Shown: piece by piece, positions 39,026 to 51,588 of the stretch
Layout of the letters: each line of letters opens with the position of its first letter
Position numbering within the stretch: the stretch's first letter is position 1
Made by a program: the position numbers and the translations under genes
The notes under the pieces: model-generated
Database searches by the model: none
What the model saw: the letters and a program-made list of their open reading frames with translations, nothing else
Told to the model about the DNA's origin: nothing
DNA from: Pseudomonadota bacterium
GTDB taxonomy: Bacteria > Pseudomonadota > Gammaproteobacteria > Xanthomonadales > Xanthomonadaceae
DNA length: 64,000 bases
Reading direction: 5' to 3'
Assembly: GCA_018242365.1 (NCBI GenBank)
Contig: JAFECB010000023.1
Span: forward strand, 1-64,000

Positions 39026-39990
39026 CCAAACTGATCAGCATCGTCACACCCATGTTCAACGAGGAGGACAACGTGACCGCTCTGTGCGATCGCATTGCCA
39101 CCGTCATGCAGGGTCTGCCCTACGACTACGAACACATCTGCATCGACAATTGCTCCCGTGATCGCACGGCTGCGCTGTTGCGAGAACGCGCTGCGCGCGA
39201 TCCTCGCCTGAAGGTCATCATCAACACCCGCAATTTCGGACACATTCGCTCTCCCTACCATGCGTTGCTGCAGGCAGGTGGCGACGCTGCCGTGGTGCTT
39301 GCAGGGGACCTGCAGGACCCCCCGGAATTGATTCCCGAGCTTCTCCGCAAATGGGAGGAAGGGTTCAAGGCGGTGATGACGGTGAAACCCGAGAGTACCG
39401 AGGCTTCGGTGATGAGCTTCATTCGCAAGCTCTACTACCGAACCATCAACCGCATTTCCGATGTCCCGCTCGTCGACAATGCCACCGGTGCCGGACTTTA
39501 CGATCGCGCCATCCTGGATGTTTTGCGACGCATCAACGATCCCTACCCCTATGCACGCGGACTGATCAGCGAAATAGGCTACCCCGTGGCGACGGTGCCG
39601 TTCGTGCAACCCCGTCGCACTGGCGGCGTCACCAGCCAGAACTTCTACACCCTGTATGACCTGGCCATGCTCGGCATCACCAAGCACTCCAAGGTGCCAT
39701 TGCGGCTGATGACCATGCTGGGCTTCGCGCTGGCCTGCATCAGCCTGCTGGTCGCCAGCGGCTATCTGGTGGCCAAGCTGTTGTTCTGGCAGAGCTTCGT
39801 GCTCGGTACCGCACCAGTGCTGATCGGCATGTTCTTCTTCGGTGCCGTCCAGTTGTTTTTCCTTGGCCTGCTTGGCGAATACATCGGCACCATCCAGACC
39901 CAGGTTCGCAACTTGCCGCTGGTGGTGGAGGCGGAGCGGATCAACTTTGATCGACCTGCCCCCGTGGAACAGGTCAATGAATGCAAGTAA
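39022..39990 (+). CDS. polyprenyl-phosphate glycosyltransferase, GT2 (GtrB/DPM1-like)
   Basis: A 322-residue GT2: SIVTPMFNEEDNV, IDNCSRDRTAAL (in place of the usual VDDGS), LAGDLQDPPELIPELL for the metal/nucleotide site, TGAGLYDRAILDVLRR and RRTGGVTSQNFYTLYDLAM, then two C-terminal membrane helices (about 235-290). This is the GtrB layout, which charges a polyprenyl phosphate on the cytosolic side. The sugar nucleotide is not evident; the CDP-branched sugar of this island is one candidate. It is tightly coupled to gtrA upstream and overlaps the next gene by 14 bases. Confidence 0.93.
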   Translation: MTKLISIVTPMFNEEDNVTALCDRIATVMQGLPYDYEHICIDNCSRDRTAALLRERAARDPRLKVIINTRNFGHIRSPYHALLQAGGDAAVVLAGDLQDPPELIPELLRKWEEGFKAVMTVKPESTEASVMSFIRKLYYRTINRISDVPLVDNATGAGLYDRAILDVLRRINDPYPYARGLISEIGYPVATVPFVQPRRTGGVTSQNFYTLYDLAMLGITKHSKVPLRLMTMLGFALACISLLVASGYLVAKLLFWQSFVLGTAPVLIGMFFFGAVQLFFLGLLGEYIGTIQTQVRNLPLVVEAERINFDRPAPVEQVNECK

Positions 39991-41914
39991 TGCCCGGCCA
40001 ACCGCTCCTGGAATGAAATCATCCACGCATCCCACTGGGCGCTGCAACGGACTCGCCAGTACTCTGCTGGCGCTACTCGTCCTGCTATCCCTTCACCGCT
40101 ACATCGGAATCAACCACGACGCCGCGCTGTATCTCGGCGAAGCCCTGATGGAGCGCTCGCCGGGAATATTCCAGCACGACCTGTTCTTTTCGCATGGCAG
40201 CCAGGGAAGTTACACCCTGCTGCCTTGGTTGCTCAGTCAGATTTTTCAATGGGTATCTCCTGCCAACGTTTTTCTGGTCGGGACACTGACAGGTTTGCTG
40301 GCATTCACCGCAGCGACATGGTTTTTTCTTCGCACGATCCTGCCGGCGCATCAGCGGTATTGGGCATTCCTTGGCGTTCTGTGCCTGCCCACGGCGTATG
40401 GCGTGGTGCACATTTTCGGTTATGCCGAGCCCTTCCTGACGTCGAGGCCTCTTGCCGAAGCATTTTGCCTGACTGGCCTGGGGCTGCTGACTCGCAGGCA
40501 TCTGCTCCCGGCTGCCTTGTGCGCGCTAATAGCCGGCGTTCTGCACCCGTTACAGGCCGTTGCTGCCTGTCTGGTTGCCTGGCCTTGGCTGGTCTTGCAG
40601 GATCGTCGCTGGCTGCACGCCCTCTGGCTGTGCCTGCCCTTGGCCCTGCTTGGCTGGTTCGGCCCCCCTCCGCTCAACGGGTTGTTCCGCGTATTCGACC
40701 CGGCATGGCTCAAGATCGTGCAGGATGTCACCGGCCAGCTGTTCCTGATGTCCTGGAAATCCGCCGATTACTGCGTACTGGCATTCGACGTCCTGATCCT
40801 GATTCAAGCTTGGCGGACACTTCCCAAACCATTCTCCCAATGGTGTCTTGCAGCCCTGATCGGCTTGGCCATGGGCCTGGGTGGCACCCTTGTTTTCGCC
40901 GATGGCTTGCACCTTGTGCTACCCACCGCACTGCAGCTCTGGCGCGTTCACTGGATGGCACACCTGCTGGCCATGGCCAGCGTCGCTGCCCTGATGTGTC
41001 GGGATTTCCATGCGAAAGAACCCGGCCGTGCACTGTGCCTGGGACTTGCTCTGCTGCTTGCACAGGGTGCCAGTTGGATCTGGTTGCCGTTTGCGTTGCT
41101 CTATTCCTTCTGGACGCGTGCCCTGGGCATCGAGCCTTCGCCGATCAAACACCTGCTCGGCACGCTTTGCCTGCTCGGGTCCTTGGTCCTTTTCGCACTG
41201 TACGCTGCCAATGAATGGCTGCCTTTCCGCATGGCCCACTACCGGCTGGATCTGTATGCGTTCGACCGCCGCATTCTGATCTTTCCCCTTGTGTCGCTCG
41301 GGCTTCCATTCATGGCCACCTGGTTGTGGCGACGCAGTGGTGCCAGCTTGCGCTGGTGTCTGATGCTGGGCGTTCTGACACCCCTGTTGCTGCTCGGGGC
41401 CTGCCGCTGGGACGCCCGTCCGCCCATTGCCCACTTGGTGGAAGGTGGCCAGGTTGGCCCAAGCGTGTTTGGCCCAACCCTGCCCGAACATGCACAAGTC
41501 TTCTGGATGAATGACCAATTCCCGACCGTCTGGTTGGGCTTGGGACGAGCAGAGTACTTCAGCGTGCGCCAACTGGCTGGGGTAGTCTTCAATCGCGGGA
41601 CCGCGATCGAGGCCAACCAGCGCCTGGATCGGGTCACGCTTGCAATACGAGAGGACTTGTACTGCCAGCAGCTTCCACAGGCTCGCCGCGAACGGTGCCA
41701 ACTGGACGACGAGGCGATGCGCAATGCCTGCCAACCCGGCCCGACGCGCCGTCCCGATTACATGGTCCTGCGCTACCACCAGCCGCAACGCTCCCTTGGT
41801 CGCTGGGATTTCATCGACCCAGCCACCGGCCAAGCTGCGGTTACCTACTGGCTTTATTCCTGCGAGCAGGTCATGAGGGATCTGAACGCCAACGCCCGGA
41901 CTGACGCCAAGTGA
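39977..41914 (+). CDS. large GT-C-like membrane protein, first of a tandem pair
   Basis: A 645-residue integral membrane protein with about 11-12 hydrophobic segments and a soluble C-terminal domain. The first loop holds INHDAALYLGEALMERSPGI and QHDLFFSHGSQGSYTLLPW, an acidic motif plausibly equivalent to the GT-C catalytic loop. It is closely paralogous to the next protein over the whole length: shared blocks include FSYAEPFL-like GYAEPFLTSRPLAE, LVLQDRRWLHALW and GLHLVLPTALQLWRVHWMAH. The start at 39977 overlaps the GT2 gene; an ATG at 40013 is possible. No named family was recognised. A polyprenyl-phosphate-sugar-dependent glycosyltransferase (GtrC/TfpW type) is the best inference. Confidence 0.65.
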   Translation: MNASNARPTAPGMKSSTHPTGRCNGLASTLLALLVLLSLHRYIGINHDAALYLGEALMERSPGIFQHDLFFSHGSQGSYTLLPWLLSQIFQWVSPANVFLVGTLTGLLAFTAATWFFLRTILPAHQRYWAFLGVLCLPTAYGVVHIFGYAEPFLTSRPLAEAFCLTGLGLLTRRHLLPAALCALIAGVLHPLQAVAACLVAWPWLVLQDRRWLHALWLCLPLALLGWFGPPPLNGLFRVFDPAWLKIVQDVTGQLFLMSWKSADYCVLAFDVLILIQAWRTLPKPFSQWCLAALIGLAMGLGGTLVFADGLHLVLPTALQLWRVHWMAHLLAMASVAALMCRDFHAKEPGRALCLGLALLLAQGASWIWLPFALLYSFWTRALGIEPSPIKHLLGTLCLLGSLVLFALYAANEWLPFRMAHYRLDLYAFDRRILIFPLVSLGLPFMATWLWRRSGASLRWCLMLGVLTPLLLLGACRWDARPPIAHLVEGGQVGPSVFGPTLPEHAQVFWMNDQFPTVWLGLGRAEYFSVRQLAGVVFNRGTAIEANQRLDRVTLAIREDLYCQQLPQARRERCQLDDEAMRNACQPGPTRRPDYMVLRYHQPQRSLGRWDFIDPATGQAAVTYWLYSCEQVMRDLNANARTDAK

Positions 41915-43791
41915 CGTACGCCAGTCGCAGCTTGCCCACGTTCTCTGGTGCCCTGCTAGGCGTCTCGATGCTGTTGCTGATTCACCGCAACTGGGGCATC
42001 GATCACGACGCCATGCTGTATTTCGGACAAGCCCTTGCACAGCACGAGCCCGGCTTGTTCCGCGACGATCTGTTTTTCCTGCATGGCAGCCAAGCGCGGT
42101 ACACCGTTTTCCCCTGGATCACAGGTCATTTGCTGGCGTGGATCGATCCGATCTCCCTGTTTTTTTGGGGTGGCCTCGCAGGGCTGTTGCTGTTCGCCAC
42201 TTGCAGCTGGATTTGCCTGCGCGAACTGTTGCCAGAACGACAACGATACTGGGCCTGGCTAGGCGTGCTGACACTGCCTACGTTCTATGGCCGTGCCATC
42301 ATCTTCAGTTACGCCGAACCGTTTCTGACGCCACGCCCCTGGGCCGAAGGTCTGTGCCTGCTGGCGATTGGCTTGATTTCACGCCAGCGCATCGGCTGGG
42401 CGCTTGCCTGCCTGCTGCTGGCCGGGATGCTGCACCCGCTGCCGACGATTGCCGCCGGTTTGATCCTCTGGCCCTGGCTGATTCTGCAGGATCGTCGCTG
42501 GCTGCATCTGCTGTGGGCCGGCGTGCCGCTTCTTGCGGCTGCCGGCATGAGCCTTGCCCCATTGGATGGGCTGTTGCGACCTCTGGATGCGGAATGGCTC
42601 ACCCAGTTGCGTGCGATCAATGGGCAGCTGTTCGTGACCGGTTGGGCGCGTCAAGATTACGCGATCGCGGTGTTCGATGCGCTGGTGCTTGGTTGCGGCT
42701 GGAAGTACATCGAACCCCGGTTCGGCCGCTGGTGCCTGGCAGCACTGCTGGGGCTTGCTCTCGGCATCAGCGCAAGCCTGGTTCTGGTTGACGGCCTGCA
42801 TCTTGAATTGCCCACCGCCCTGCAGCTGTGGCGCGTCCACTGGCTGGCTCACTGGTTTGCCATGGCCGCGATGGCGCTGTTGATACGGCAAGCCATCATC
42901 GACCACGACAGCCCGCAAGCGATCCTGCTGGGACTGACGGCATTACTGGTCTGGATCGGGCCAGCGGGCGTCTGGCTTCCATTCATGGCGCTTTACATGG
43001 CCTGGCCAAAGCTGGCCCTGCTACTCCAACCACGTGCACGAAGCCTGCTCGGTCTACTGTTCGGACTCGGAATTGGCCTTCTGGCAATACAATTCATCGG
43101 AAACGAGTGGTTGAATTTCCGCCTGTCCGGAAGTCGGCTGGATCTGTACGCCCTCGACAAGCGCCTGATTGCTTTTCCGCTGATTGCTGCGGGTCTGCCT
43201 CTGCTAGGCGGTTGGCTGTGGTACCGGTCCTCGCCGATACCGCGTGCGTTGTTGACCGGTCTATTGCTTGCTGTGAGCCTCATTGCAGGGCTGCGTTGGG
43301 ATATCAGGGCACCGCTGCGTCGCGAGCTGGATGCCTTCGCGGATACCCCGGGAGTGTTTGGCGTCCCCATCCCGGCCGATGCCACGGTTTATTGGGACAA
43401 CATGAGCCTACTCGGCACATGGTCGGTATTGCGCCGCGCCGACTACTTCGATCCTCAGCAGTTGTCTGGTCTGGCATTCAACCGCGGAACCGTCATTGAA
43501 TCGATCGCCCGCATCAGGCGACTGGATCCGCTGATGACGGACGGCGAGAATTGCCGGGAACATCCCCATTCGGCAGGAACACGACCAGACTGCACAATTC
43601 GGCTTGGCAGCCTTGAGAGGGCTTGCGCTCCAGGGAACCCGGCCCCGCCGGATTTTCTGGTCCTGCCCACGCGCCAATCGATTCGCGCGATTGGCAGCTG
43701 GACTCCGAGAGACTTGACGACTGCCGCGCCACTGGGTCAATACTGGCTTTACCGATGCAAGGATGTCATCGCCGCCCTCCGACAATCGTGA
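41911..43791 (+). CDS. large GT-C-like membrane protein, second of a tandem pair
   Basis: A 626-residue paralogue of the preceding protein, translationally coupled to it (GTGACG overlapping the stop). Equivalent blocks: IDHDAMLYFGQALAQHEPGL, RDDLFFLHGSQARYTVFPW, FSYAEPFLTPRPWAEGLCL, LILQDRRWLHLLW and GLHLELPTALQLWRVHWLAH. The C-terminal domain includes matched AVFNRGT/AFNRGT and CxxGxPxxPDxxVL-like positions and ends YWLYRCKDV, as the first ends YWLYSCEQV. Retention of the acidic loop in both copies suggests both are active, perhaps on different sugars or acceptors. It is the last gene of the island, 57 bases before pilB. Confidence 0.65.
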   Translation: MTYASRSLPTFSGALLGVSMLLLIHRNWGIDHDAMLYFGQALAQHEPGLFRDDLFFLHGSQARYTVFPWITGHLLAWIDPISLFFWGGLAGLLLFATCSWICLRELLPERQRYWAWLGVLTLPTFYGRAIIFSYAEPFLTPRPWAEGLCLLAIGLISRQRIGWALACLLLAGMLHPLPTIAAGLILWPWLILQDRRWLHLLWAGVPLLAAAGMSLAPLDGLLRPLDAEWLTQLRAINGQLFVTGWARQDYAIAVFDALVLGCGWKYIEPRFGRWCLAALLGLALGISASLVLVDGLHLELPTALQLWRVHWLAHWFAMAAMALLIRQAIIDHDSPQAILLGLTALLVWIGPAGVWLPFMALYMAWPKLALLLQPRARSLLGLLFGLGIGLLAIQFIGNEWLNFRLSGSRLDLYALDKRLIAFPLIAAGLPLLGGWLWYRSSPIPRALLTGLLLAVSLIAGLRWDIRAPLRRELDAFADTPGVFGVPIPADATVYWDNMSLLGTWSVLRRADYFDPQQLSGLAFNRGTVIESIARIRRLDPLMTDGENCREHPHSAGTRPDCTIRLGSLERACAPGNPAPPDFLVLPTRQSIRAIGSWTPRDLTTAAPLGQYWLYRCKDVIAALRQS

Positions 43792-43848
43792 GCAGGGTTC
43801 GCGGACTCCCTGGTTTGCGCTAAAGTCATCGAGACTGAAGAGGGCCTG

Positions 43849-45582
43849 ATGCCGATGAATACCGCCACCACCGCCAATCTGATGGGAATCACCGGTATCG
43901 CCCGGCGCCTGGTCATGGATGGAGCGCTGGAGGAGGCTGCCGCGCGCAAGGCGATGGACGCGGCGACAGCGGAGAAGCGCCCCCTCCCCACCTATCTTCT
44001 TGAACACCGCCTGGTTTCCGCAGCAGCCATCGCAGCGGCCAATTCCGTCGAGTTCGGAATGCCCCTGGTGGAGGCGACTGCCATTGACCCGGCCCAGTCT
44101 GCGATGTCGCTGGTCAAGGAGGACCTGCTGCGCAAGCACAACGTGCTGCCGCTTTACAAGCGCGGCAACCGGCTGTTCGTGGGCACCTCGGACCCGACCA
44201 ACAATCAGGCACTGGAAGAACTCAAGTTCCACACCAACCTCACCGTCGAACCGATGCTGGTCGATTCCGATCAGATCAGGCGTTGTCTTGACCAGTGGCT
44301 GGAAGCGGCCGAGTCCATGGCCAATGATCTGGACGATTCCGAGGGGCTGGAAGGGCTGGAGGTCAGCAGTGGCGACGACGATCTGAGCAACGACACCGGC
44401 GTGGACGCGGGGGGCGACGATACCCCGGTCGTCAAGTTCGTCAACAAGGCGCTGGTGGACGCGATCAAGAAAGGCGCGTCCGACATCCACTTCGAACCCT
44501 ACGAAACCGATTACCGCGTCCGCTACCGCATCGACGGCATCCTCAAGATTGCCAAGAAGGTGCCGGTCAAGATGCACGCACGCATCGCCGCCCGCCTGAA
44601 GGTGATGTCGCAATTGGACATCGCCGAGAAGCGTATCCCGCAGGACGGCCGCATCAAGCTCAGCCTGTCCAAGACCAAGCAGATCGACTTTCGCGTCAGC
44701 ACCCTGCCCACCCTGTTCGGCGAGAAGATCGTGCTGCGTATCCTCGATGGCAGCGCCGCCAAGATGGGCATCGAGAAATTGGGTTACGAGCCGACCCAGC
44801 AGAAACTCTTCCTCGACAACATCCACAAGCCCTACGGCATGGTACTGGTCACCGGCCCCACCGGCTCCGGCAAGACCGTGAGCCTGTACACCGGGCTGGG
44901 CATCCTCAACGACGAGACCCGCAACATCAGCACGGTCGAGGACCCGGTGGAAATCCGTCTGCCGGGCGTCAACCAGGTCCAGCAGAATGCCAAGCGCGGC
45001 ATGACCTTCGCCGCCGCCCTGCGCAGCTTCCTGCGCCAGGATCCGGACGTGATCATGGTCGGCGAAATCCGCGATCTGGAAACCGCCGAGATCGCGGTCA
45101 AGGCGGCCCAGACCGGCCATATGGTGCTGTCCACCCTGCACACCAACGACGCGCCGCAGACCATCGCCCGCCTGATGAACATGGGCATCGCGCCCTACAA
45201 CATCACCAGTTCGGTGAACCTGGTGATCGCCCAGCGTCTGGTGCGTCGCCTGCACAATGATTGCAAGCGTGCCGTATCGCTGCCTGAGCATGCACTACTG
45301 GCCGAGGGTTTCACTGCCGATGAGATCCACGAAGGCATCCAGGTCTTCGAGGCGGTGGGTTGCGCGGAATGCACCGGCGGTTACAAGGGCCGTGCCGGCA
45401 TCTATCAGGTGATGCCGATGACCGAGGAAATCCAGCAAATCATCCTTGCAGGTGGTAATGTCCAGCAATTGACCGAGGCGTCGGCGCGCAGTGGTGTCCG
45501 CGATTTGCGGCGTTCTGCCCTCGACAAGGTGAAACAGGGGATCACCAGCCTCATCGAGATCAACCGCGTCACCAAGGACTGA
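43849..45582 (+). CDS. pilB: type IV pilus extension ATPase PilB
   Basis: Cytosolic hexameric ATPase that powers pilus extension. The 577 residues have an N-terminal MshEN/N1 domain, then Walker A GPTGSGKT (336-343), Asp-box STVEDPVEIRLPGVNQ, Walker B VIMVGEIRD (401-409) and the His-box STLHTNDAP. The zinc-type tetracysteine is CK..(x many)..VGCAECTGGY. GAGG lies nine bases before the ATG. The usual pilA-pilB adjacency is broken here by the sugar island. It is followed at 11 bases by pilC. Confidence 0.98.
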   Translation: MPMNTATTANLMGITGIARRLVMDGALEEAAARKAMDAATAEKRPLPTYLLEHRLVSAAAIAAANSVEFGMPLVEATAIDPAQSAMSLVKEDLLRKHNVLPLYKRGNRLFVGTSDPTNNQALEELKFHTNLTVEPMLVDSDQIRRCLDQWLEAAESMANDLDDSEGLEGLEVSSGDDDLSNDTGVDAGGDDTPVVKFVNKALVDAIKKGASDIHFEPYETDYRVRYRIDGILKIAKKVPVKMHARIAARLKVMSQLDIAEKRIPQDGRIKLSLSKTKQIDFRVSTLPTLFGEKIVLRILDGSAAKMGIEKLGYEPTQQKLFLDNIHKPYGMVLVTGPTGSGKTVSLYTGLGILNDETRNISTVEDPVEIRLPGVNQVQQNAKRGMTFAAALRSFLRQDPDVIMVGEIRDLETAEIAVKAAQTGHMVLSTLHTNDAPQTIARLMNMGIAPYNITSSVNLVIAQRLVRRLHNDCKRAVSLPEHALLAEGFTADEIHEGIQVFEAVGCAECTGGYKGRAGIYQVMPMTEEIQQIILAGGNVQQLTEASARSGVRDLRRSALDKVKQGITSLIEINRVTKD

Positions 45583-45593
45583 AGGGGAACACC

Positions 45594-46862
45594 ATGTCCG
45601 CACGCAGAGCTGCCATCGCCAAGGCACGGAACCAAGCCGAAGCCCGTCAGGCCAATCCGCTCCAGGAGTTCGTCTGGGTCGGCAAGGACAAGCGCGGCAA
45701 GCAGATGAAGGGCGAGCAATTGGCGCGCAGCGCCAACCTGCTGCGCGCCGAATTGCGCAAGCAGGGCATCACTCCGACCACGGTCAAGAACAAGCCCAAA
45801 CCCTTGTTCGGCGGCAGCGGCAAGGCGATCACCGCCCGTGACATCGCCGTGTTCAGCCGCCAGATCGCGACCATGATGAAATCCGGCGTGCCGATCGTGC
45901 AGGCGCTTGAGATCATCGGCGGTGGCAGCAAGAACCCGAACATGAAGAAGATGATCAACGGCCTGCGCAACGACATCGAAGGCGGCGCGTCGATCTACGA
46001 GGCAATGAGCCAGTATCCGGTCCAGTTCGACGAACTGTATCGCAACCTGGTACGCGCCGGTGAAGCCTCAGGTGTGCTGGAAACTGTGCTGGAAACCATC
46101 GCCAGCTACAAGGAAAGCATCGAGAGCATCAAGGGCAAGATCAAGAAAGCGCTGTTCTACCCCGCAGCCGTCATCGCGGTGGCGATCCTGGTCTGCGGCG
46201 TGCTGATGGTCTACGTGGTGCCGATCTTCAAATCGACATTCAAGGACTTCGGTGCCGACCTGCCCGCCTTCACCAGCCTGGTGTTCGGGATATCCGACAT
46301 CATCGTCGCCTGGTTCTGGCTGATCGGCCTCGTGGCCGGCGGCGGAATCGCGTTCTTCATCTACACCTACAAGCGCTCCGACAACCTCAAGCGCACGGTG
46401 GACGGTCTGATGCTGAAAATCCCGATCATCGGAAACGTCCTCCACCAGTCTGCGGTTGCCCGCTTCGCGCGTACCTTGGCTGTGACATTCCGTGCCGGCG
46501 TACCGCTTGTGGAAGCACTCGACAGCGTTGCCGGCGCCACCGGCAGCATGGTCTACGAGCGTGCCGTGCGGAAAATGCAGGAAGACGTGGCGGTCGGCTA
46601 TCCGGTCAACGTGGCGATGAAGCAGGTCGGCATCTTCCCGCACATGGTGGTGTCGATGACCGCGATCGGCGAAGAGGCCGGTGCACTCGACACCATGCTG
46701 TTCAAGGTCGCCGACTTCTACGAGGAAGAGGTCAGCAATACCGTGGACTCGCTGTCCAGTCTGATCGAACCGATGGTGATGGTGGTCATCGGCGGCATGG
46801 TGGGCTCGATCGTGGTCGCGATGTACCTGCCGATCTTCAAGATCGCCATGACGGTGATGTAA
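45594..46862 (+). CDS. pilC: type IV pilus inner-membrane platform protein PilC
   Basis: GspF/PilC-type membrane protein of 422 residues with two T2SF domains (FSRQIATMMKSGVPIVQALEI and FARTLAVTFRAGVPLVEALDS, each in a helical bundle) and three membrane helices (about 185-205, 235-260, 390-415). It couples PilB to pilin insertion. AGGGGAA lies before the ATG; the gene is 11 bases after pilB, so they form one operon. Confidence 0.98.
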   Translation: MSARRAAIAKARNQAEARQANPLQEFVWVGKDKRGKQMKGEQLARSANLLRAELRKQGITPTTVKNKPKPLFGGSGKAITARDIAVFSRQIATMMKSGVPIVQALEIIGGGSKNPNMKKMINGLRNDIEGGASIYEAMSQYPVQFDELYRNLVRAGEASGVLETVLETIASYKESIESIKGKIKKALFYPAAVIAVAILVCGVLMVYVVPIFKSTFKDFGADLPAFTSLVFGISDIIVAWFWLIGLVAGGGIAFFIYTYKRSDNLKRTVDGLMLKIPIIGNVLHQSAVARFARTLAVTFRAGVPLVEALDSVAGATGSMVYERAVRKMQEDVAVGYPVNVAMKQVGIFPHMVVSMTAIGEEAGALDTMLFKVADFYEEEVSNTVDSLSSLIEPMVMVVIGGMVGSIVVAMYLPIFKIAMTVM

Positions 46863-46881
46863 CCCGGAGTTCTTCTCCCAG

Positions 46882-47745
46882 ATGGCCTACCTTGATGCGC
46901 ATCCCGGCCTCGGCTTTCCCGCCGTGGCCGGCTTGGGCCTGTTGATCGGCAGCTTCCTCAACGTCGTCATCCTGCGCCTGCCGCCACGACTGGAATGGGG
47001 CTGGCGGCGTGACGCCCGCGAAATCCTCGAACAGAACGACCTGTACGAGCCACCCCCACCAGGGATCGTGGTCGAGCGCTCGCATTGCCCGCGCTGCAAC
47101 CACCAGTTGGCATGGTTCGAGAACATCCCGCTGCTGAGCTGGCTGGCACTGCGTGGCCGTTGCCGCAGCTGCGGCAACCCGATCTCGTTCCAGTATCCCT
47201 TGGTCGAGCTGCTGACCGGGCTGTTGTTTCTGGCCTGCGCCTGGCGCTTCGGCTTCGGTTGGCAATGCTTCGGCGCGTTACTGCTCACCAGTTTCCTGAT
47301 CGCGCTGTCCGGGATCGATTTCCGCACCAAGTTGCTGCCGGATCAACTCACCCTGCCCTTGATGTGGCTGGGGCTGGTCGCTGCCAGCGACAACCTGTAC
47401 ATGCACGCCAAACCCGCCCTGCTGGGCGCGATGGCCGGCTACATGAGCCTGTGGTCGGTGTACTGGGTGTTCAAGCAGCTCACCGGCAAGGAAGGCATGG
47501 GCCACGGCGACTTCAAACTGCTGGCTGCCCTGGGAGCGTGGATCGGGCTCGCCGGCATCCTGCCCACCATCCTGATCTCGTCCTTCCTCGGTGCGGTGAT
47601 CGGCTCGATCTGGCTACTGGCCAAGGGCCGCGACAAGGCAACCCCCATTCCGTTCGGCCCCTATCTGGCGGCCGCTGGCTGGATCAGCTTCATGTGGGGC
47701 AAGGATCTGGTGGGGATGTACATGCGCTTTGCCGGGTTGGCGTAA
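46882..47745 (+). CDS. pilD: prepilin peptidase / N-methyltransferase PilD
   Basis: Inner-membrane aspartic protease that cuts the G/F bond of prepilins and methylates the new Phe; substrates in this window are the three pilins. The 287 residues show the N-terminal methylase domain with C69, C72, C94 and C97 and the peptidase aspartates D146 (GIDFRTKLLPDQLT) and D210 (GMGHGDFKLLA). It is 19 bases after pilC. Confidence 0.98.
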   Translation: MAYLDAHPGLGFPAVAGLGLLIGSFLNVVILRLPPRLEWGWRRDAREILEQNDLYEPPPPGIVVERSHCPRCNHQLAWFENIPLLSWLALRGRCRSCGNPISFQYPLVELLTGLLFLACAWRFGFGWQCFGALLLTSFLIALSGIDFRTKLLPDQLTLPLMWLGLVAASDNLYMHAKPALLGAMAGYMSLWSVYWVFKQLTGKEGMGHGDFKLLAALGAWIGLAGILPTILISSFLGAVIGSIWLLAKGRDKATPIPFGPYLAAAGWISFMWGKDLVGMYMRFAGLA

Positions 47746-47791
47746 CGCACTTGTCACGCTCCCATGACGCGCACCTGCGGGGCCGGATGAG

Positions 47792-48412
47792 ATGAGCAGG
47801 ATTGTGATCGGGCTGACCGGCGGTATCGCGTCCGGGAAAAGTGCTGTAGAGGCACGGTTCCGGGTGCTGGGCGTGTCCGTTGCCGACGCCGACCAAGCCG
47901 CGCGCGATGCGGTGGCACCGGGCAGTCCCGGACTCGCCGAAGTGGTCGCCGCGTTCGGCAGCAAGGTGCTGGCCGCAGACGGAAGTCTGGATCGTGCCGC
48001 GATGCGCAAGCGCGTGTTTGCCGATGCAGCGGAGCGCATGGGTCTGGAAGCCATCATCCATCCGCGTGTGCGCACGGCGCTGCGCGAGGCCTGCCTGGCG
48101 GCAAGTGGACCCTACGTGATCGCAGCAATCCCGCTACTCGCCGAGGGAGGAGGTCGCACGGCTTACCCGTGGCTGGACCGGATCCTGGTGGTGGATGCCC
48201 CGGAGGCGATTCGGCTCGACCGGCTGATGCGCCGTGACGGCATCGATGCTGCGCTGGCGAAAGCGATGATCGCAGCACAGGTACCGCGCGAAATGCGTCT
48301 TGCAATGGCAGATGACATCGTGGTCAACGCCGAAACTCCGGAGGATCTGGTGCCGCATGTGGAAGCGCTGGATTGCCTGTATCGGCGTTTTAGCAAGCGC
48401 GTGCCGTCGTAG
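47792..48412 (+). CDS. coaE: dephospho-CoA kinase
   Basis: Last step of CoA synthesis. The 206-residue P-loop kinase begins IGLTGGIASGKSAV, with DADQAARDAV, HPRVRTAL and IPLLAEGGG matching CoaE motifs. It follows pilD by 46 bases, the synteny known in Pseudomonas and Xanthomonas (pilBCD-coaE). The TAG stop lies inside the left arm of a REP element. An extra Ser- and Arg-rich C-terminus is short. Confidence 0.96.
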   Translation: MSRIVIGLTGGIASGKSAVEARFRVLGVSVADADQAARDAVAPGSPGLAEVVAAFGSKVLAADGSLDRAAMRKRVFADAAERMGLEAIIHPRVRTALREACLAASGPYVIAAIPLLAEGGGRTAYPWLDRILVVDAPEAIRLDRLMRRDGIDAALAKAMIAAQVPREMRLAMADDIVVNAETPEDLVPHVEALDCLYRRFSKRVPS

Positions 48413-48474
48413 GAGCGCACCGCAGGGGCGCGACTCTTTACACATGTATCGCGCCCCTGCGGTGCGCTCCTACG
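48408..48474. repeat. REP-like repeat overlapping the coaE stop
   Basis: Near-perfect inverted arms 48408-48432 and 48449-48474 with a 16-base loop. The coaE TAG (48410-48412) is part of the left arm. It lies between convergent coaE and mutT and could terminate both. Confidence 0.92.
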
Positions 48475-48493
48475 AGAGTCCCGCAATCTGCAC

Positions 48494-48874
48494 TTATCGC
48501 CGCTGCAGCAACACCTCCACCACCGGCCGGTCTGCCGGCGGCATCGGATAGTCACCCAGCTTGTGCAGCGGCACCCACGCCAAGGCCTGCCCTTCGACAC
48601 CCCGTGGCACGCCTTGGTGCGCCACTTCACGCACATCCAGCAGCAGCTGCTTGTCAGGCATCGCCCAATCCACGCATATGATCGCCGCACCAACCGTGGC
48701 TTCGACTGAAAGCTCTTCCCGCAATTCGCGTATCAGTGCAGCCTCTGGCGTTTCGCCGGGTTCGACCTTGCCGCCCGGGAACTCCCATAGTCCGGCCAGC
48801 TCGCGCCCCGCGGTGCGCCGCGCGAGCAGGATGCGCCCACGCGCGTCGCGGAGCACGCCGGCGACGACGTGCAC
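48494..48874 (-). CDS. mutT: 8-oxo-dGTP diphosphatase (Nudix)
   Basis: Hydrolyses oxidised dGTP to stop mutagenic incorporation. The 126 residues contain a complete Nudix box ([22 protein letters not shown]), and the place after secA is that of mutT in other Gammaproteobacteria. The start is uncertain: the GTG at 48874 gives [20 protein letters not shown], close to MutT N-termini, whereas a CTG at 48886 overlapping the secA stop (CTGA) is also conceivable. No good Shine-Dalgarno site precedes either, so translational coupling to secA is likely. Confidence 0.9.
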   Translation of the reverse strand: MHVVAGVLRDARGRILLARRTAGRELAGLWEFPGGKVEPGETPEAALIRELREELSVEATVGAAIICVDWAMPDKQLLLDVREVAHQGVPRGVEGQALAWVPLHKLGDYPMPPADRPVVEVLLQRR

Positions 48875-48882
48875 CGTCCTGT

Positions 48883-51588
<2,706 letters not shown>

